Notes under the pieces: generated by a model
Told to the model about the DNA's origin: nothing
Database searches by the model: none
Seen by the model: the letters and a program-made list of their open reading frames with translations, nothing else
In this document: piece by piece, positions 8,021 to 16,951 of the stretch
Position numbering within the stretch: position 1 is the first letter of the stretch
How the letters are laid out: each line of letters starts with the position of its first letter
Assembly: GCF_019904155.1 (NCBI RefSeq)
Contig: NZ_JAHCMB010000117.1
Span: 62,001 to 126,000, forward strand
Length of the DNA: 64,000 nt
Reading direction: 5' to 3'
Origin: Paenibacillus sinensis
GTDB taxonomy: Bacteria > Bacillota > Bacilli > Paenibacillales > Paenibacillaceae
Translations under genes and position numbers: made by a program

Positions 8021-9027
8021 TGACTAACGAAACGAAGGTTCGTGTAAGACCCAGTGAACTGGAGCATGAGATTGATGAGAAGGGATATTTTGTCCGGCAG
8101 AAAAATAGGTTTACTACTCCCTTTGGGGAAGGGGAGGATCAGCTTCCGGTGGAAGCGGGACGCTACCGGCTGATCTGGGCCAAGGGATGCCACTGGTCAA
8201 ATCGCGCCTCGATCGTTCGGGAGCTGCTCGGATTGGAGGATGTCATCAGCATCAATCTGGTCGGGAGGGGCAAGCATGAGCAGAATTTCGGCTGGGAATT
8301 CGTCTATGACGAGAACAGCACCGATCCGGTGCTGGGCGTGCAGTTCCTGAGCGAGCTGTACACCGCCGCCGATCCCGACTATCAGGGAAGACCGACCGTA
8401 CCCGCGATAATTGATGTTACAACCGGGAAGGTCGTCAACAATGATTACGTGTGGCTAACCAACTATCTGGAGAACGAGTTTGCTGCATTCCACAAACCAG
8501 GCGCACCGGATCTGTACCCGGAGGAGGTTCGGGGTGATATAGACAAGTACAATGACTATTTGTTCGATAACGTTAACAATGGCGTCTACAAAGCGATGTT
8601 CGCCCAATCCATAGAGGCCTACAATGATGCCTTCAATAACTTGTATGCGGCGTTTGACGCCATCGAAGAGCGGCTGGAGACGCGGCGCTTTTTGTTCGGG
8701 GATTATGTCACCGATTCCGATGTGCGGCTGTTCGTGACGCTGGCCCGGTTCGACACCTATTATTTCCGCAACCTCGGCCCGCTGCGCAACCGGATCGTCG
8801 ACTTCACCAATATTTGGGGCTATGCGCGTGATCTGTATGAGGTTCCGGCGTTCAAGAACAATACTTATCTCCGGGATCTGGCCAAGTCAAGAGGTGACAG
8901 GTCCAGCATTTTTATCGATTACAACACGCGTTTCTGGGACCAGATTGATTACGATAAGCTGTGGTCGCAGCCGCATGACAGACAGCTTAAGAGCTCCGAT
9001 CCGCAGCATAAATTCAAGACAAGATAA
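8017..9027 (+). CDS. GST family protein, CHWS variant paralogue
   Basis: At 336 residues it is clearly related to the protein at 5868: both share the FVRQKNRFTTPFG opening, VVNNDY and the C-terminal TDSDVRLFVTLARFD block. The active-site motif differs: CHWSNR (Cys58) replaces CPWAHR, so the cysteine stays but the proline that normally follows it becomes histidine and the alanine becomes serine. This suggests a different substrate or reaction from the first copy. The start overlaps the stop of the MetE-like gene, so the two are probably translationally coupled. Confidence 0.85.
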   Translation: MMTNETKVRVRPSELEHEIDEKGYFVRQKNRFTTPFGEGEDQLPVEAGRYRLIWAKGCHWSNRASIVRELLGLEDVISINLVGRGKHEQNFGWEFVYDENSTDPVLGVQFLSELYTAADPDYQGRPTVPAIIDVTTGKVVNNDYVWLTNYLENEFAAFHKPGAPDLYPEEVRGDIDKYNDYLFDNVNNGVYKAMFAQSIEAYNDAFNNLYAAFDAIEERLETRRFLFGDYVTDSDVRLFVTLARFDTYYFRNLGPLRNRIVDFTNIWGYARDLYEVPAFKNNTYLRDLAKSRGDRSSIFIDYNTRFWDQIDYDKLWSQPHDRQLKSSDPQHKFKTR

Positions 9028-9039
9028 CAGGGGGAAATC

Positions 9040-9897
9040 ATGATGAAGACATGGAGAAAGCTTGGACTAGGTATGGCAGCGCTGGTGTTGATGACGGGAC
9101 TTGCAGCCTGCGGAAATAATTCCTCCAACAAAGAAGAAGCGAAGAGCGCGTCAACCGGTGCGAAAACAAAGATTACGATCGCGACCGGCGGTATGCCCAA
9201 GCCCTTCTCGTACGTCAATGACAATAATGAACTCGACGGGTATGATATTCAGGTTGTGAAGGAAATCTTCGCCGGGCTGCCGCAGTATGAGATTCAATTC
9301 GAGAAAACCGAATTCCCGTCAATCTTTGCCGGCCTCGACTCCGACCGCTACCAGATTGGGGCAAATAACTTCGCCAGCAATGCGGAGCGCAGGGAAAAGT
9401 ACCTCTACTCGGACCCGATCTTCAAAAATCAGTTCGTTATCGCCGTAGCCGAAGGCCGGGACGACATCAAGAGCTTCGCCGATCTGGAAGGAAAAACGAC
9501 TGAGGTCAGTCCGAGCGTCAACTACACGGTGGCGCTGGAGAATTACAACAAGAACGCAGCCAAAACACCGGTCAATCTGAAATATACGGATGCCGAAATG
9601 ATTACAACGCTGCAAAATGTAGAGAGCGGAGCGACGGATTTCAACCTGATCGACAACGCCATGCTGCAGCTCTACATCAAGGAGTACGGACTGAAGCTCA
9701 AGGCGATTCCGCTCTCCCAGGAGGATTCCGACCGGATCGGCGTACCGTACAGCTACCTGATCCTCGGTAAAGGCAGCGGCAGCGATCAGCTGCTTAAGGA
9801 TGTCAATCAGCGCATCAAAGACCTTCTGAAGGACGGAAGCATCAGCAAGATCAGCCAGAAATATCTGAATGGCGATTTTGCTCCGGAAGTTCAGTAA
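9040..9897 (+). CDS. Polar amino acid ABC transporter, substrate-binding lipoprotein
   Basis: The 285-residue family 3 solute-binding protein has a lipoprotein signal peptide with lipobox LAAC (Cys24), so it is tethered outside the membrane. The binding domain starts KITIATGGMPKPFSYVND and contains LDGYDIQVVKEIF, typical of cystine and polar amino acid binders. GGGGG at 9031 serves as the ribosome binding site; ATG at 9043 is an alternative start. With the next two genes it forms a complete importer most like the cystine types (TcyJKLMN). The ligand is inferred from context to be a sulfur amino acid or an S-conjugate. Confidence 0.92.
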   Translation: MMKTWRKLGLGMAALVLMTGLAACGNNSSNKEEAKSASTGAKTKITIATGGMPKPFSYVNDNNELDGYDIQVVKEIFAGLPQYEIQFEKTEFPSIFAGLDSDRYQIGANNFASNAERREKYLYSDPIFKNQFVIAVAEGRDDIKSFADLEGKTTEVSPSVNYTVALENYNKNAAKTPVNLKYTDAEMITTLQNVESGATDFNLIDNAMLQLYIKEYGLKLKAIPLSQEDSDRIGVPYSYLILGKGSGSDQLLKDVNQRIKDLLKDGSISKISQKYLNGDFAPEVQ

Positions 9898-9909
9898 GGG
9901 GCGAGAACG

Positions 9910-10650
9910 ATGCCGAACATATTCGACATTGAGCTGGTATTCAAGCTCATACCCAAGCTGCTGAAATATTTGCCCGTCACAATCGAGCTGACCCTCTTCT
10001 CGATGCTGGCGGGACTCCTGCTGGGCCTATTGCTGGCGCTTATCAAGATTAAAAAAATCCCGGTACTGTACCAGATCAGCGTCGTCTTTATTTCGTTCAT
10101 CCGGGGAACTCCGATTCTTGTCCAGCTATATCTCTCCTACGCGGGGATTCCGCTGCTGTTGAAGTATTATAATTATTATCATGAAACGACCTATAATGTG
10201 AATTCGATTCCGTCCCTCTTCTATGTGCTGCTGGCGCTGTCGCTGAATGAAGCTGCCTATAATTCGGAGCTTATCCGGGCGGCCCTGCTCTCGGTGGACA
10301 AAGGCCAGACGGAAGCTGCCCAGTCGCTGGGCATGACCTATGGACAGGTGCTGCGCCGGATCATTATTCCGGAAGCCTTCATCGTCGCTCTTCCGACACT
10401 CGGGAATGCCTTGATCGGCTTGATGAAAGGCACCTCGCTCGCCTTCGTCGCCTCAGTGGTCGAGATTACGGCGCAGTCGCGGATTCTGGCTGGGAACAAT
10501 CTGCGCTTCTTCGAATCCTATTGTGCGCTGGCTTTGATCTATTGGGCGATGACGATCCTGATCGAGCAAGTAGTGGCCTTCATGGAGCGAAGACTGAACA
10601 TCGACTTCAAGAGCTTGAGAAAACGCAAGGGGGAGCTGCTGCTTGATTGA
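9910..10650 (+). CDS. Polar amino acid ABC transporter, permease
   Basis: The 246-residue membrane protein has about five transmembrane segments and the HisM/GlnP-type permease motif. The ATPase-contact loop is visible as EAAQSLGMTYGQVLRRIIIPEA. The family hallmark FIRGTPILVQL is near residue 60. Only 12 bases separate it from the binding-protein gene, and its end overlaps the ATPase gene by 8 bases. A single permease gene implies a homodimeric channel. Confidence 0.95.
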   Translation: MPNIFDIELVFKLIPKLLKYLPVTIELTLFSMLAGLLLGLLLALIKIKKIPVLYQISVVFISFIRGTPILVQLYLSYAGIPLLLKYYNYYHETTYNVNSIPSLFYVLLALSLNEAAYNSELIRAALLSVDKGQTEAAQSLGMTYGQVLRRIIIPEAFIVALPTLGNALIGLMKGTSLAFVASVVEITAQSRILAGNNLRFFESYCALALIYWAMTILIEQVVAFMERRLNIDFKSLRKRKGELLLD

Positions 10651-11401
10651 GATTCGCGGATTAACCAAAGCGTATGGCGCACATATCGTACTGGACCATA
10701 TTGATCTGAAGATTCAGCAGGGAGATGTGGTCGCGGTGATCGGCTCCTCCGGCGCCGGCAAATCCACCCTGCTGCGGTCCATCAATCTGCTGGAGGTGCC
10801 CGATCAGGGGACAATTCGGATTGGCGAGCTATCCGTGGACATTGCGAAGATTACCAAGAGGGATACGCTGGCGCTGCGCAAGAGCACGGCGATGGTCTTC
10901 CAGCAATTCAATCTGTTCCGGCAGAAGACGGCATTGGAGAATGTGATGGAAGGGCTGATCGTCGTCAAGAAGCTGCCGAAGCAGGAGGCGCAGAAGATCG
11001 CAGCCGCCCAATTGGCCGGAGTCGGTCTGGCGGATCGGCTGCATCATTATCCGAAGCAACTGTCCGGCGGCCAGCAGCAGCGTGTGGCGATCGCCCGCGC
11101 TCTGGCCATGAACCCGCAAATCCTGCTGTTCGACGAGCCGACCTCGGCGCTCGATCCGGAGCTGGTCGGTGAAGTGCTCGATACGATCAAGGCAGCGGCC
11201 GAGGAAGGCAACACCATGCTGCTTGTCTCCCATGAGATGAGCTTCGTGCGCAAGGTTGCAACCCGGGTGCTGTTCCTCGACCGCGGGGTGATCGTGGAGG
11301 ATGGGACGCCGGAGGAGGTCTTCACACGTCCGTCCTCTGAACGAACGAAGCAATTCCTGGCGAACTATTACCGGGACCGGGAGCCGGAGTTTGTGATTTG
11401 A
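10643..11401 (+). CDS. Polar amino acid ABC transporter, ATPase
   Basis: The 252-residue ATP-binding subunit has Walker A GSSGAGKST, signature LSGGQQQR, Walker B ILLFDEP and the H-loop VSHEM. The start is a TTG at 10643 inside the end of the permease gene, with GGGGGAG upstream. It powers import by the two preceding gene products and is the last gene of the operon; a terminator follows at 11568. Confidence 0.96.
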   Translation: MIEIRGLTKAYGAHIVLDHIDLKIQQGDVVAVIGSSGAGKSTLLRSINLLEVPDQGTIRIGELSVDIAKITKRDTLALRKSTAMVFQQFNLFRQKTALENVMEGLIVVKKLPKQEAQKIAAAQLAGVGLADRLHHYPKQLSGGQQQRVAIARALAMNPQILLFDEPTSALDPELVGEVLDTIKAAAEEGNTMLLVSHEMSFVRKVATRVLFLDRGVIVEDGTPEEVFTRPSSERTKQFLANYYRDREPEFVI

Positions 11402-11567
11402 GACTGCGGCAATCCGGAAAAGTGTCATTCCGAAAAAGTAGAGTATAATTGCCCGTTTCGAATGAAAGGCATGACAAAACATCTCGCTGAACCTTGGGGA
11501 CTGCCCCTGATCCAGACGAGGCCACTGAAAAATCGAGCTATTTTAGTTTGACGAATGAATGCACATC

Positions 11568-11616
11568 AAAAAACCAGCGCTCCTTCCAAAGCATATTGGA
11601 AACGAGACTGGTTTTT
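11568..11616 (+). terminator. Terminator after the GST/MetE-like/ABC operon
   Basis: AAAAACCAG and CTGGTTTTT arms enclose an inner CTTCCAA/TTGGAA pairing, and the structure ends in a T-run. The gap 11402-11764 otherwise holds no supported gene. Confidence 0.75.
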
Positions 11617-11764
11617 CTCTTGTTGGTCGATTATTTCGCCCTTTTCTCGTCCACTATCTTCACAATCCGTTTCAGATATAGAGGTGTTCAACACCGTATG
11701 ACGAATCATATTCACAAGTTGATAAGTATGCTGATAAGCGATTTTAGTGTAGGAGTGACCATTC

Positions 11765-12670
11765 ATGCAGTGGACGACCATCGGTAGAAATCATTATCCC
11801 GGATACCTCCATCTCATGCAGGTGAGCGGTTCGGTAGAATTGGCTGAACATCCGCCGCTGGGCAACAGATATCGGCTGATCCTTGCAGAAGAGGGTGAAG
11901 GGGCATTACAGCTCGGGAGACAACTGCATTCGGTAGCCTCTCCCTCCATCATTTGTCTGAACGAGGCGGATGCTTTTTTGCCTCTGCAAAAAAACCGGAT
12001 AATAGCCCGCTCGTTGGCCTTTAACCCGCAGACAATCAACCGAAAATATGATTTTCCTATGGATTTTGGCGAAGGGGAGCATGATGAACTGACGGAGACG
12101 GATAGGCAGGATTTATGGTGTATGATTCCATTTAAAGACAGGTCCTGCAGCATTCCGGTCGACCCCATGTATGCCCGGCATATTTCGGGGATTATGAATG
12201 ATATTCGGGAGCAATTGGCTGAACAGCCGGATGAAGGCTGGCCTTGCAGAAGCCGTTCCTATATGCTCGAGCTGTTATCTCTGGTGCGGAGATTGTATGA
12301 CCGATCCGAGGCTGTCCCCCATACGGCGTATTGTTTCTCCAATGAAGGAGTCGAGCCGATTCTTCGGTTTCTTCATACCCATTACCGGGAAAAAATCAAA
12401 GTTGAGGACATTACGCATGCATTTCATACCAATAAGACGACATTAAATCAACGCTTCAAGCAATGTACGGGCCTGACCGTGATGTCCTATTTAAACTCCA
12501 TCCGCATGCAAATGGCCGGGTCGATGCTGCGGAATACGACATTGGCTGCGAGTGAAATCATGGTTATGGTAGGCATTCAGGACGACGCTCATTTTATCCG
12601 CAATTTCCGCAAATACAGCGGTTTTTCGCCTTCCGAATACCGTACCAGGTTTTGTTGGATGCTGAAGTAA
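11765..12670 (+). CDS. AraC-family transcriptional regulator
   Basis: The 301-residue protein has an N-terminal cupin-like sensor half and a C-terminal AraC DNA-binding domain (about 195-295). The C-terminal recognition unit is visible as ASEIMVMVGIQDDAHFIRNF and FRKYSGFSPSEYR. GGAGTG lies just before the ATG. It is unlike the regulator at 4711 in its N-terminal half. The next gene on the same strand is a metallo-beta-lactamase-like lipoprotein 117 bases downstream, a possible target. Confidence 0.88.
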   Translation: MQWTTIGRNHYPGYLHLMQVSGSVELAEHPPLGNRYRLILAEEGEGALQLGRQLHSVASPSIICLNEADAFLPLQKNRIIARSLAFNPQTINRKYDFPMDFGEGEHDELTETDRQDLWCMIPFKDRSCSIPVDPMYARHISGIMNDIREQLAEQPDEGWPCRSRSYMLELLSLVRRLYDRSEAVPHTAYCFSNEGVEPILRFLHTHYREKIKVEDITHAFHTNKTTLNQRFKQCTGLTVMSYLNSIRMQMAGSMLRNTTLAASEIMVMVGIQDDAHFIRNFRKYSGFSPSEYRTRFCWMLK

Positions 12671-12787
12671 GCGGCAAGTGCAAAGCACTTCCGATTTGCA
12701 GTATTATGCTTCCTTTTCACTATGTTTCTGCGGAGAGGCAATAACTACAATATCCGTAGAGCGACATGACAAGGGGGATTCATTAAT

Positions 12788-13639
12788 ATGACCAGATCGG
12801 GAAAAATGCTTGGAATCTGCGTTGCGCTTATGGCGGCCGCTTCTCTGCAGGCTTGCGTTGCGGATAACTCGCCGAAGGCGGAAAAGCCGGCTGCATCGGC
12901 AGATCAACCTGCCGTCCAATCCGCGAATGTGCAGCCGAAAAAAGTCGAAGTGAAATGGAATACGGAAATTTTCAACAATACAAGCGGCAAGACAATGATT
13001 AAATGTGTCACAACACCGAATCAAAACCATATGTCCTTTGCAATCGTTTCCTCAAAAGGCACAGTCATCATCGCTGAACCGAATCGGCTTAATTATTCCA
13101 ACGGCTTGCTTCACGCAGATGTCATCACATCAAGCGTCAATAATCACGATCACCGGGATGGAGGAATTATCAAAGCCAATCCTGAAGCCAGAGTGTCCGA
13201 ATGGACTGCGGAAAGCTTCACTGTCAAGGATGTAAAAGTAACCGGCATTCCCGCATCCTATACCAATGAGCTTGTGAAAACGGAAAGTCCATCCGAGGTT
13301 ATCTATCTGTACGAGGTTGACGGATTGCGCATCGCCTATACAGGAGCGTTGGGTCAGGATGAGCTAACGGCGGAGCAATTGAAACAACTGGGGCGGATCG
13401 ATGTTTTGATCCAGTATTTTAACGATGCTCCGACTTGGCATATCCAAAAGGAAACGGCGGTTAATGTGATAAGCCAGTTGAAAGCGCCGATCGTATTGGC
13501 TTCCGAGTACAGCAAGGAGGCGGCAGCCTTTATTATGGGTGGACTGCAGGCCGGAGAGCTTAAAGAGCAGGATGTCCTTCTTGTTGATAAAGAGGATATC
13601 ACCAGCATAAAAAGTCCGGAATATATTTACTTAAAATAA
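12788..13639 (+). CDS. Metallo-beta-lactamase-fold lipoprotein with degenerate metal site
   Basis: The 283-residue protein has a lipobox SLQAC (Cys23). After a Pro/Ala linker it has the pattern of UlaG-like MBL hydrolases: a strand-rich start, GTVIIAEPNRLNY, then ADVITSSVNNHDH (110-122) where the family carries SHxHxDH, and YTGALGQDELTAEQLKQLG, matching the family's TGDLG block. In my alignment the first two metal-binding histidines are replaced by Val and Asn, while the final Asp-His remain. It may have lost hydrolase activity or use an altered site. The substrate is unknown. Confidence 0.7.
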   Translation: MTRSGKMLGICVALMAAASLQACVADNSPKAEKPAASADQPAVQSANVQPKKVEVKWNTEIFNNTSGKTMIKCVTTPNQNHMSFAIVSSKGTVIIAEPNRLNYSNGLLHADVITSSVNNHDHRDGGIIKANPEARVSEWTAESFTVKDVKVTGIPASYTNELVKTESPSEVIYLYEVDGLRIAYTGALGQDELTAEQLKQLGRIDVLIQYFNDAPTWHIQKETAVNVISQLKAPIVLASEYSKEAAAFIMGGLQAGELKEQDVLLVDKEDITSIKSPEYIYLK

Positions 13640-13649
13640 GGCACTTACG

Positions 13650-13688
13650 AAAAACCTCCCTGCCAGTTAATCTGACGGGAGGTATTTT
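13650..13688. terminator. Bidirectional terminator between MBL lipoprotein and msrAB
   Basis: The ACCTCCC and GGGAGGT arms, with an inner CAG/CTG pairing, are flanked by an A-run on the left and TATTTT on the right. The hairpin can end both convergent transcripts. Confidence 0.8.
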
Positions 13689-13702
13689 AGCGCTATAATC
13701 TT

Positions 13703-14698
13703 TTACTCAAACAAAACACGGTACTCGCCGTAGCCTTCCTTCTCCAGTTCCTCCTTCGGAACGAACCGCAGGGCGGCGGAGTTGATGCAGTAGCGCAGCC
13801 CGTTCGGTCCCGGACCGTCCGGAAAGACGTGGCCGAGATGCGAGTCGGCTTCCCGGCTCCGGACCTCGGTGCGGATCATCATGTGGCTGAGGTCCGTCTT
13901 CTCCTTGACGGAATATTCGCGGAGAGGACGGGTGAAGCTCGGCCAGCCGCAGCCGGAATCGTATTTGTCCCTGGAGCTGAACAGCGGCTCGCCGGAGACG
14001 ATATCCACGTAGATGCCATCGCCGTGGTGATCCCAGAACTCGTTGTGGAAGGGAGATTCCGTCGCGCTGTTCTGCGTGACCTCATACTGCAGCGGCGTCA
14101 GCCGCTTTTTCAAACTGGTCTTGTCCTCATTATGGGTCCAGTGGCTCTCGATAAAGGCTTCACGGCCGGAGGCTTTGCGGTAGCGCTTGTAATGGCCGGG
14201 ATTTTTGCGGTGATAGCCTTGATGATATTCTTCCGCCGGGTAAAAAACTCCTGCAGGCACGATTTCCGTTACGACAGGTCCCGGGAAGCGGCCGCTGTTC
14301 TGAACAGCAATCTTGGAGGCTTCGGCCTCCTTGTGCTGAGCTTCGGTGTGGTAGAAGATAGCCGTCCGGTAGGAGGTGCCGCGGTCATGGAACTGGCCTC
14401 CGGCATCGGTCGGATCGATCTGCTGCCAGAACAGCTCAAGCAGCCGGCTGTACGGGAAAATATCGGGATCGAACGTAATCTGGACCGCTTCGGCATGGCC
14501 CGTCGTCTCGGAGCAGACTTCTTCGTATGTCGGATTCTCAGTATGGCCGCCGGTATAGCCGGAGACAACGGACAGGATGCCCGGCAGCTCTTCAAACGGG
14601 GAGACCATGCACCAGAAGCAGCCTCCTGCAAATGTCGCTTTTTCCACGCGGGAACCGTCAGGACGGGAGCCTGAAGGGTTTGCCTGTAGCTCGCTCAT
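13703..14698 (-). CDS. msrAB: Bifunctional methionine sulfoxide reductase MsrA-MsrB
   Basis: This 331-residue fusion repairs oxidised methionine. MsrA comes first (about 20-175) with its catalytic motif GGCFWC (Cys27) and the HxxY-type [10 protein letters not shown] block. MsrB follows (about 185-325) with [16 protein letters not shown] and the catalytic [11 protein letters not shown]. The paired CxxC zinc motifs of some MsrB proteins are not visible. I chose the ATG at 14698 because AGGAGG lies 9 bases upstream; the longer frame from 14722 would contain that ribosome binding site. Monocistronic, facing away from the next VTT gene's direction of origin. Confidence 0.95.
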   Translation of the reverse strand: MSELQANPSGSRPDGSRVEKATFAGGCFWCMVSPFEELPGILSVVSGYTGGHTENPTYEEVCSETTGHAEAVQITFDPDIFPYSRLLELFWQQIDPTDAGGQFHDRGTSYRTAIFYHTEAQHKEAEASKIAVQNSGRFPGPVVTEIVPAGVFYPAEEYHQGYHRKNPGHYKRYRKASGREAFIESHWTHNEDKTSLKKRLTPLQYEVTQNSATESPFHNEFWDHHGDGIYVDIVSGEPLFSSRDKYDSGCGWPSFTRPLREYSVKEKTDLSHMMIRTEVRSREADSHLGHVFPDGPGPNGLRYCINSAALRFVPKEELEKEGYGEYRVLFE

Positions 14699-14814
14699 AT
14701 ATGAATACCTCCTGAATAGCAATTAAATAGATCACACTGTAAAGTATAATTCATTGCGGCAAGCTTCGCCAATTATCCCCGTAACACTGACCCGCGCGGC
14801 ATTGTTTCAATATC

Positions 14815-15435
14815 CTACTCCTTCGCCTTCCATCTGAAGCCGTCGCCTTTGAGAATCATGGCGAGAGCGAGCAGCGCGCCCAGGTAAATAACGGTTAGCA
14901 CTGCGGAGACGTAGGGATGTTCTTTGGCATTTCCTCCGAGAAAGGCGAATACGGCGATGCCGGGGATTTTGCCCAGCCCGGAGGCGAGCATAAAGCTCCA
15001 GAAGGGCAAGCCTGCCGCCGCTGCATATGCGTTGACCGCCGCCTGTGGAATAATGGGAAGAAGCCGCGCCGCAGCCACCGATGCGAATGGGCGGCGCCGG
15101 ACGGCGGCCGTGAAGGAATCCAGCGCCGGAATTGACTCCAGATAGCTTCTTCCCCGTTCCGGAAATATCGCCAGGACGCCTCCGTACATAATCGCAGAGG
15201 CGGCCATGGTGGCGAGCCAGCACAGGGTGCCTCCCATTATGCTGCCATATACGTAACCGAACAGGCCGATCACTGCTTTGTAGGGCACGGCGGGGAACAG
15301 CGCCAGCGCGGTCGCCGCCAGCAGGGACAATCCCGCATGGCCGCTTTCACCGAGCCAGTCCATTATGGGGTTCCGGTAAAAAAACACCGCTGTCAGGCTG
15401 AGGCCGTAAGCGATCGCGAGCATCCATTTTCTCAT
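14815..15435 (-). CDS. TVP38/TMEM64 (VTT/DedA-like) membrane protein
   Basis: The 206-residue membrane protein has about five hydrophobic segments. The VTT family core is visible as FPAVPYKAVIGLFGY followed by RLLPIIPQAAVNAYAAAAG and GKIPGIAVFAFLGG. Related proteins are linked to lipid scrambling or flipping and membrane homeostasis. The ATG at 15435 with GAAGGGA upstream is preferred to a TTG at 15465. It is divergent from the oxidoreductase at 15590. Confidence 0.85.
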   Translation of the reverse strand: MRKWMLAIAYGLSLTAVFFYRNPIMDWLGESGHAGLSLLAATALALFPAVPYKAVIGLFGYVYGSIMGGTLCWLATMAASAIMYGGVLAIFPERGRSYLESIPALDSFTAAVRRRPFASVAAARLLPIIPQAAVNAYAAAAGLPFWSFMLASGLGKIPGIAVFAFLGGNAKEHPYVSAVLTVIYLGALLALAMILKGDGFRWKAKE

Positions 15436-15589
15436 TGTAATATGTCCCTTCGCGTAACTCTTCAACCATCATACTGAAAAACGTTCAAGAATAGAAGAAA
15501 GCTCATTGTCGAATGGACTTTACAATGTATAATAGCTTCATGAGAACTGTTAACATGGGCGGTTAGTTCCGCAGGAAGGGGGAGAGTGT

Positions 15590-16522
15590 ATTAAAGGTTC
15601 ACCACAGATCAAAATCGCTTTGGCGGGAATCGGCGGCATTGCCCGCAAAGTGTATCTCCCGCTGCTGTCGCAGATGCCCGAAGTCCGGATCGAAGGCATT
15701 CTCAGTTCTTCCCGGTCAACCGTGGAACAGGCCGTACATGCGTATCGGCTCCCGAAGGGAACGACCAGCCTGGAAGAGCTGCTGAGCTGGCAAGTGGACG
15801 CCGTGTTCATTCATGCACCTACACCTGCCCATTACGAATTGGTGACGCAGTGTCTGAAGCGGGGAAGTTCGGTGTATGTCGATAAGCCCTTATCCTACAG
15901 CTTGAGCGAATCGGAGAGCATGGCTGCTCTTGCGGAGAGCAAAGGGCTTCTGCTCGGTGTCGGCTTTAACCGCCGGTTCGCCCCGTTGTATGCCGAAGCC
16001 AGGCGGTGGGTTGGCGAAGCCGGCGGCATCACCCAGTGCTCGGCCTTTAAGCACCGGACCGGGCAGCAGAGCATCAGCAGCAGGGAGACGGTCCATGATG
16101 ACCTGATTCATATGCTGGATCTGCTGCTGTGGCTTGGGGGCGAGGATTATGAGCTGCTGCGCGGGAATCTCCGCAGAGATTCCGGCGGCCGGCTTATCCA
16201 GGCCTCGGGTCTGATCGGCTGGGCCGGCGGGTCTGTCGGCATGTACGGCATGACAAGAGACGCCGGCGCCGATCTGGAGAGGCTTGAGCTTCACGGTGGA
16301 GGCCGGTCGGCTGAAGTGACCGACATGGAACGGGCGGTGCTCTCCGAGCGGGGCGGAGCCCCATCTGTACGCGGATTCGGAAGCTGGGACACGATTCTTG
16401 CGAGGCGCGGCTTTGACGGAGCGGTCCGTCATTTTCTCGATCATTTGAATACGCCGGAGCTGTGCGAAATTTCCGCCGCCAAGGTTCTTGCGTCCCACAG
16501 ACTTGCGGCAGAGCTGGCGTGA
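15590..16522 (+). CDS. Gfo/Idh/MocA-family oxidoreductase, possible ATT start
   Basis: This is an NAD(P)-dependent sugar-type dehydrogenase. The N-terminal Rossmann fold reads KIALAGIGGIARKVYLP, followed by the family hallmark VYVDKPLSYSLSESE (EKP-type motif). The C-terminal half has DDLIHMLDLLLWLGG, matching the catalytic HxxD region. The first ordinary start codon (TTG at 15620) falls inside the first beta strand and would destroy the nucleotide fold. In-frame codons back to the stop at 15551 include no ATG, GTG, TTG or CTG. The only reasonable one is ATT at 15590, with AGGAAGGGGG just upstream, giving 310 residues. The product is clear; the start is inferred. Confidence 0.8.
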   Translation: MKGSPQIKIALAGIGGIARKVYLPLLSQMPEVRIEGILSSSRSTVEQAVHAYRLPKGTTSLEELLSWQVDAVFIHAPTPAHYELVTQCLKRGSSVYVDKPLSYSLSESESMAALAESKGLLLGVGFNRRFAPLYAEARRWVGEAGGITQCSAFKHRTGQQSISSRETVHDDLIHMLDLLLWLGGEDYELLRGNLRRDSGGRLIQASGLIGWAGGSVGMYGMTRDAGADLERLELHGGGRSAEVTDMERAVLSERGGAPSVRGFGSWDTILARRGFDGAVRHFLDHLNTPELCEISAAKVLASHRLAAELA

Positions 16523-16552
16523 GTCCGCAACTAACAGGAGGAGGCAGCAGAA

Positions 16553-16855
16553 ATGGACGAATACCGGAAAGCGATGGAGGAACAGATAATCGAGAGCTAC
16601 AGGCAGGAAGAGGACATGATGATTCTCGTGTTCGCCCAGTGGTGCATCAACCATGATCTCGACCCGGAGGCGCTGTATCTTCAGGCTTATCCCGATCAGG
16701 CAGGCAATGAACGACTGTCCCGGGCGCTTGCGCTTACCGTATCTAAGGAAGAAGCAGGCGAAATCCCCGATGATACCGTGCTTGGCGTACTCTCGATGTT
16801 CGGCAATGATGACCTTGGTTTTATCGTGTCCGAAGCGATATCCGCCCGAAAATAA
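16553..16855 (+). CDS. Small acidic protein of unknown function
   Basis: A 100-residue soluble protein rich in Glu, Asp and Met; I recognise no domain. AGGAGG lies 9 bases before the ATG, and the gene starts 30 bases after the oxidoreductase gene, so the two are probably co-transcribed. It has no signal peptide, membrane segment or cysteine cluster. A lone Trp-Cys (AQWCINHDLD) is the only notable residue pair. Confidence 0.7.
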   Translation: MDEYRKAMEEQIIESYRQEEDMMILVFAQWCINHDLDPEALYLQAYPDQAGNERLSRALALTVSKEEAGEIPDDTVLGVLSMFGNDDLGFIVSEAISARK

Positions 16856-16951
16856 ACTTTTTCTGGCAAGCAATGTTCAGCGGGGATGAAATATGCTAAA
16901 ATTATATATACTAACTAAACGTAAGTTTTCTTGAGCGAGAGGTGAAGAACA

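Noticed and set aside
11494..11787. 97-residue open frame between the ABC operon and the second AraC gene
   Set aside because: It crosses the terminator at 11568, has no ribosome binding site and shows no recognisable sequence.
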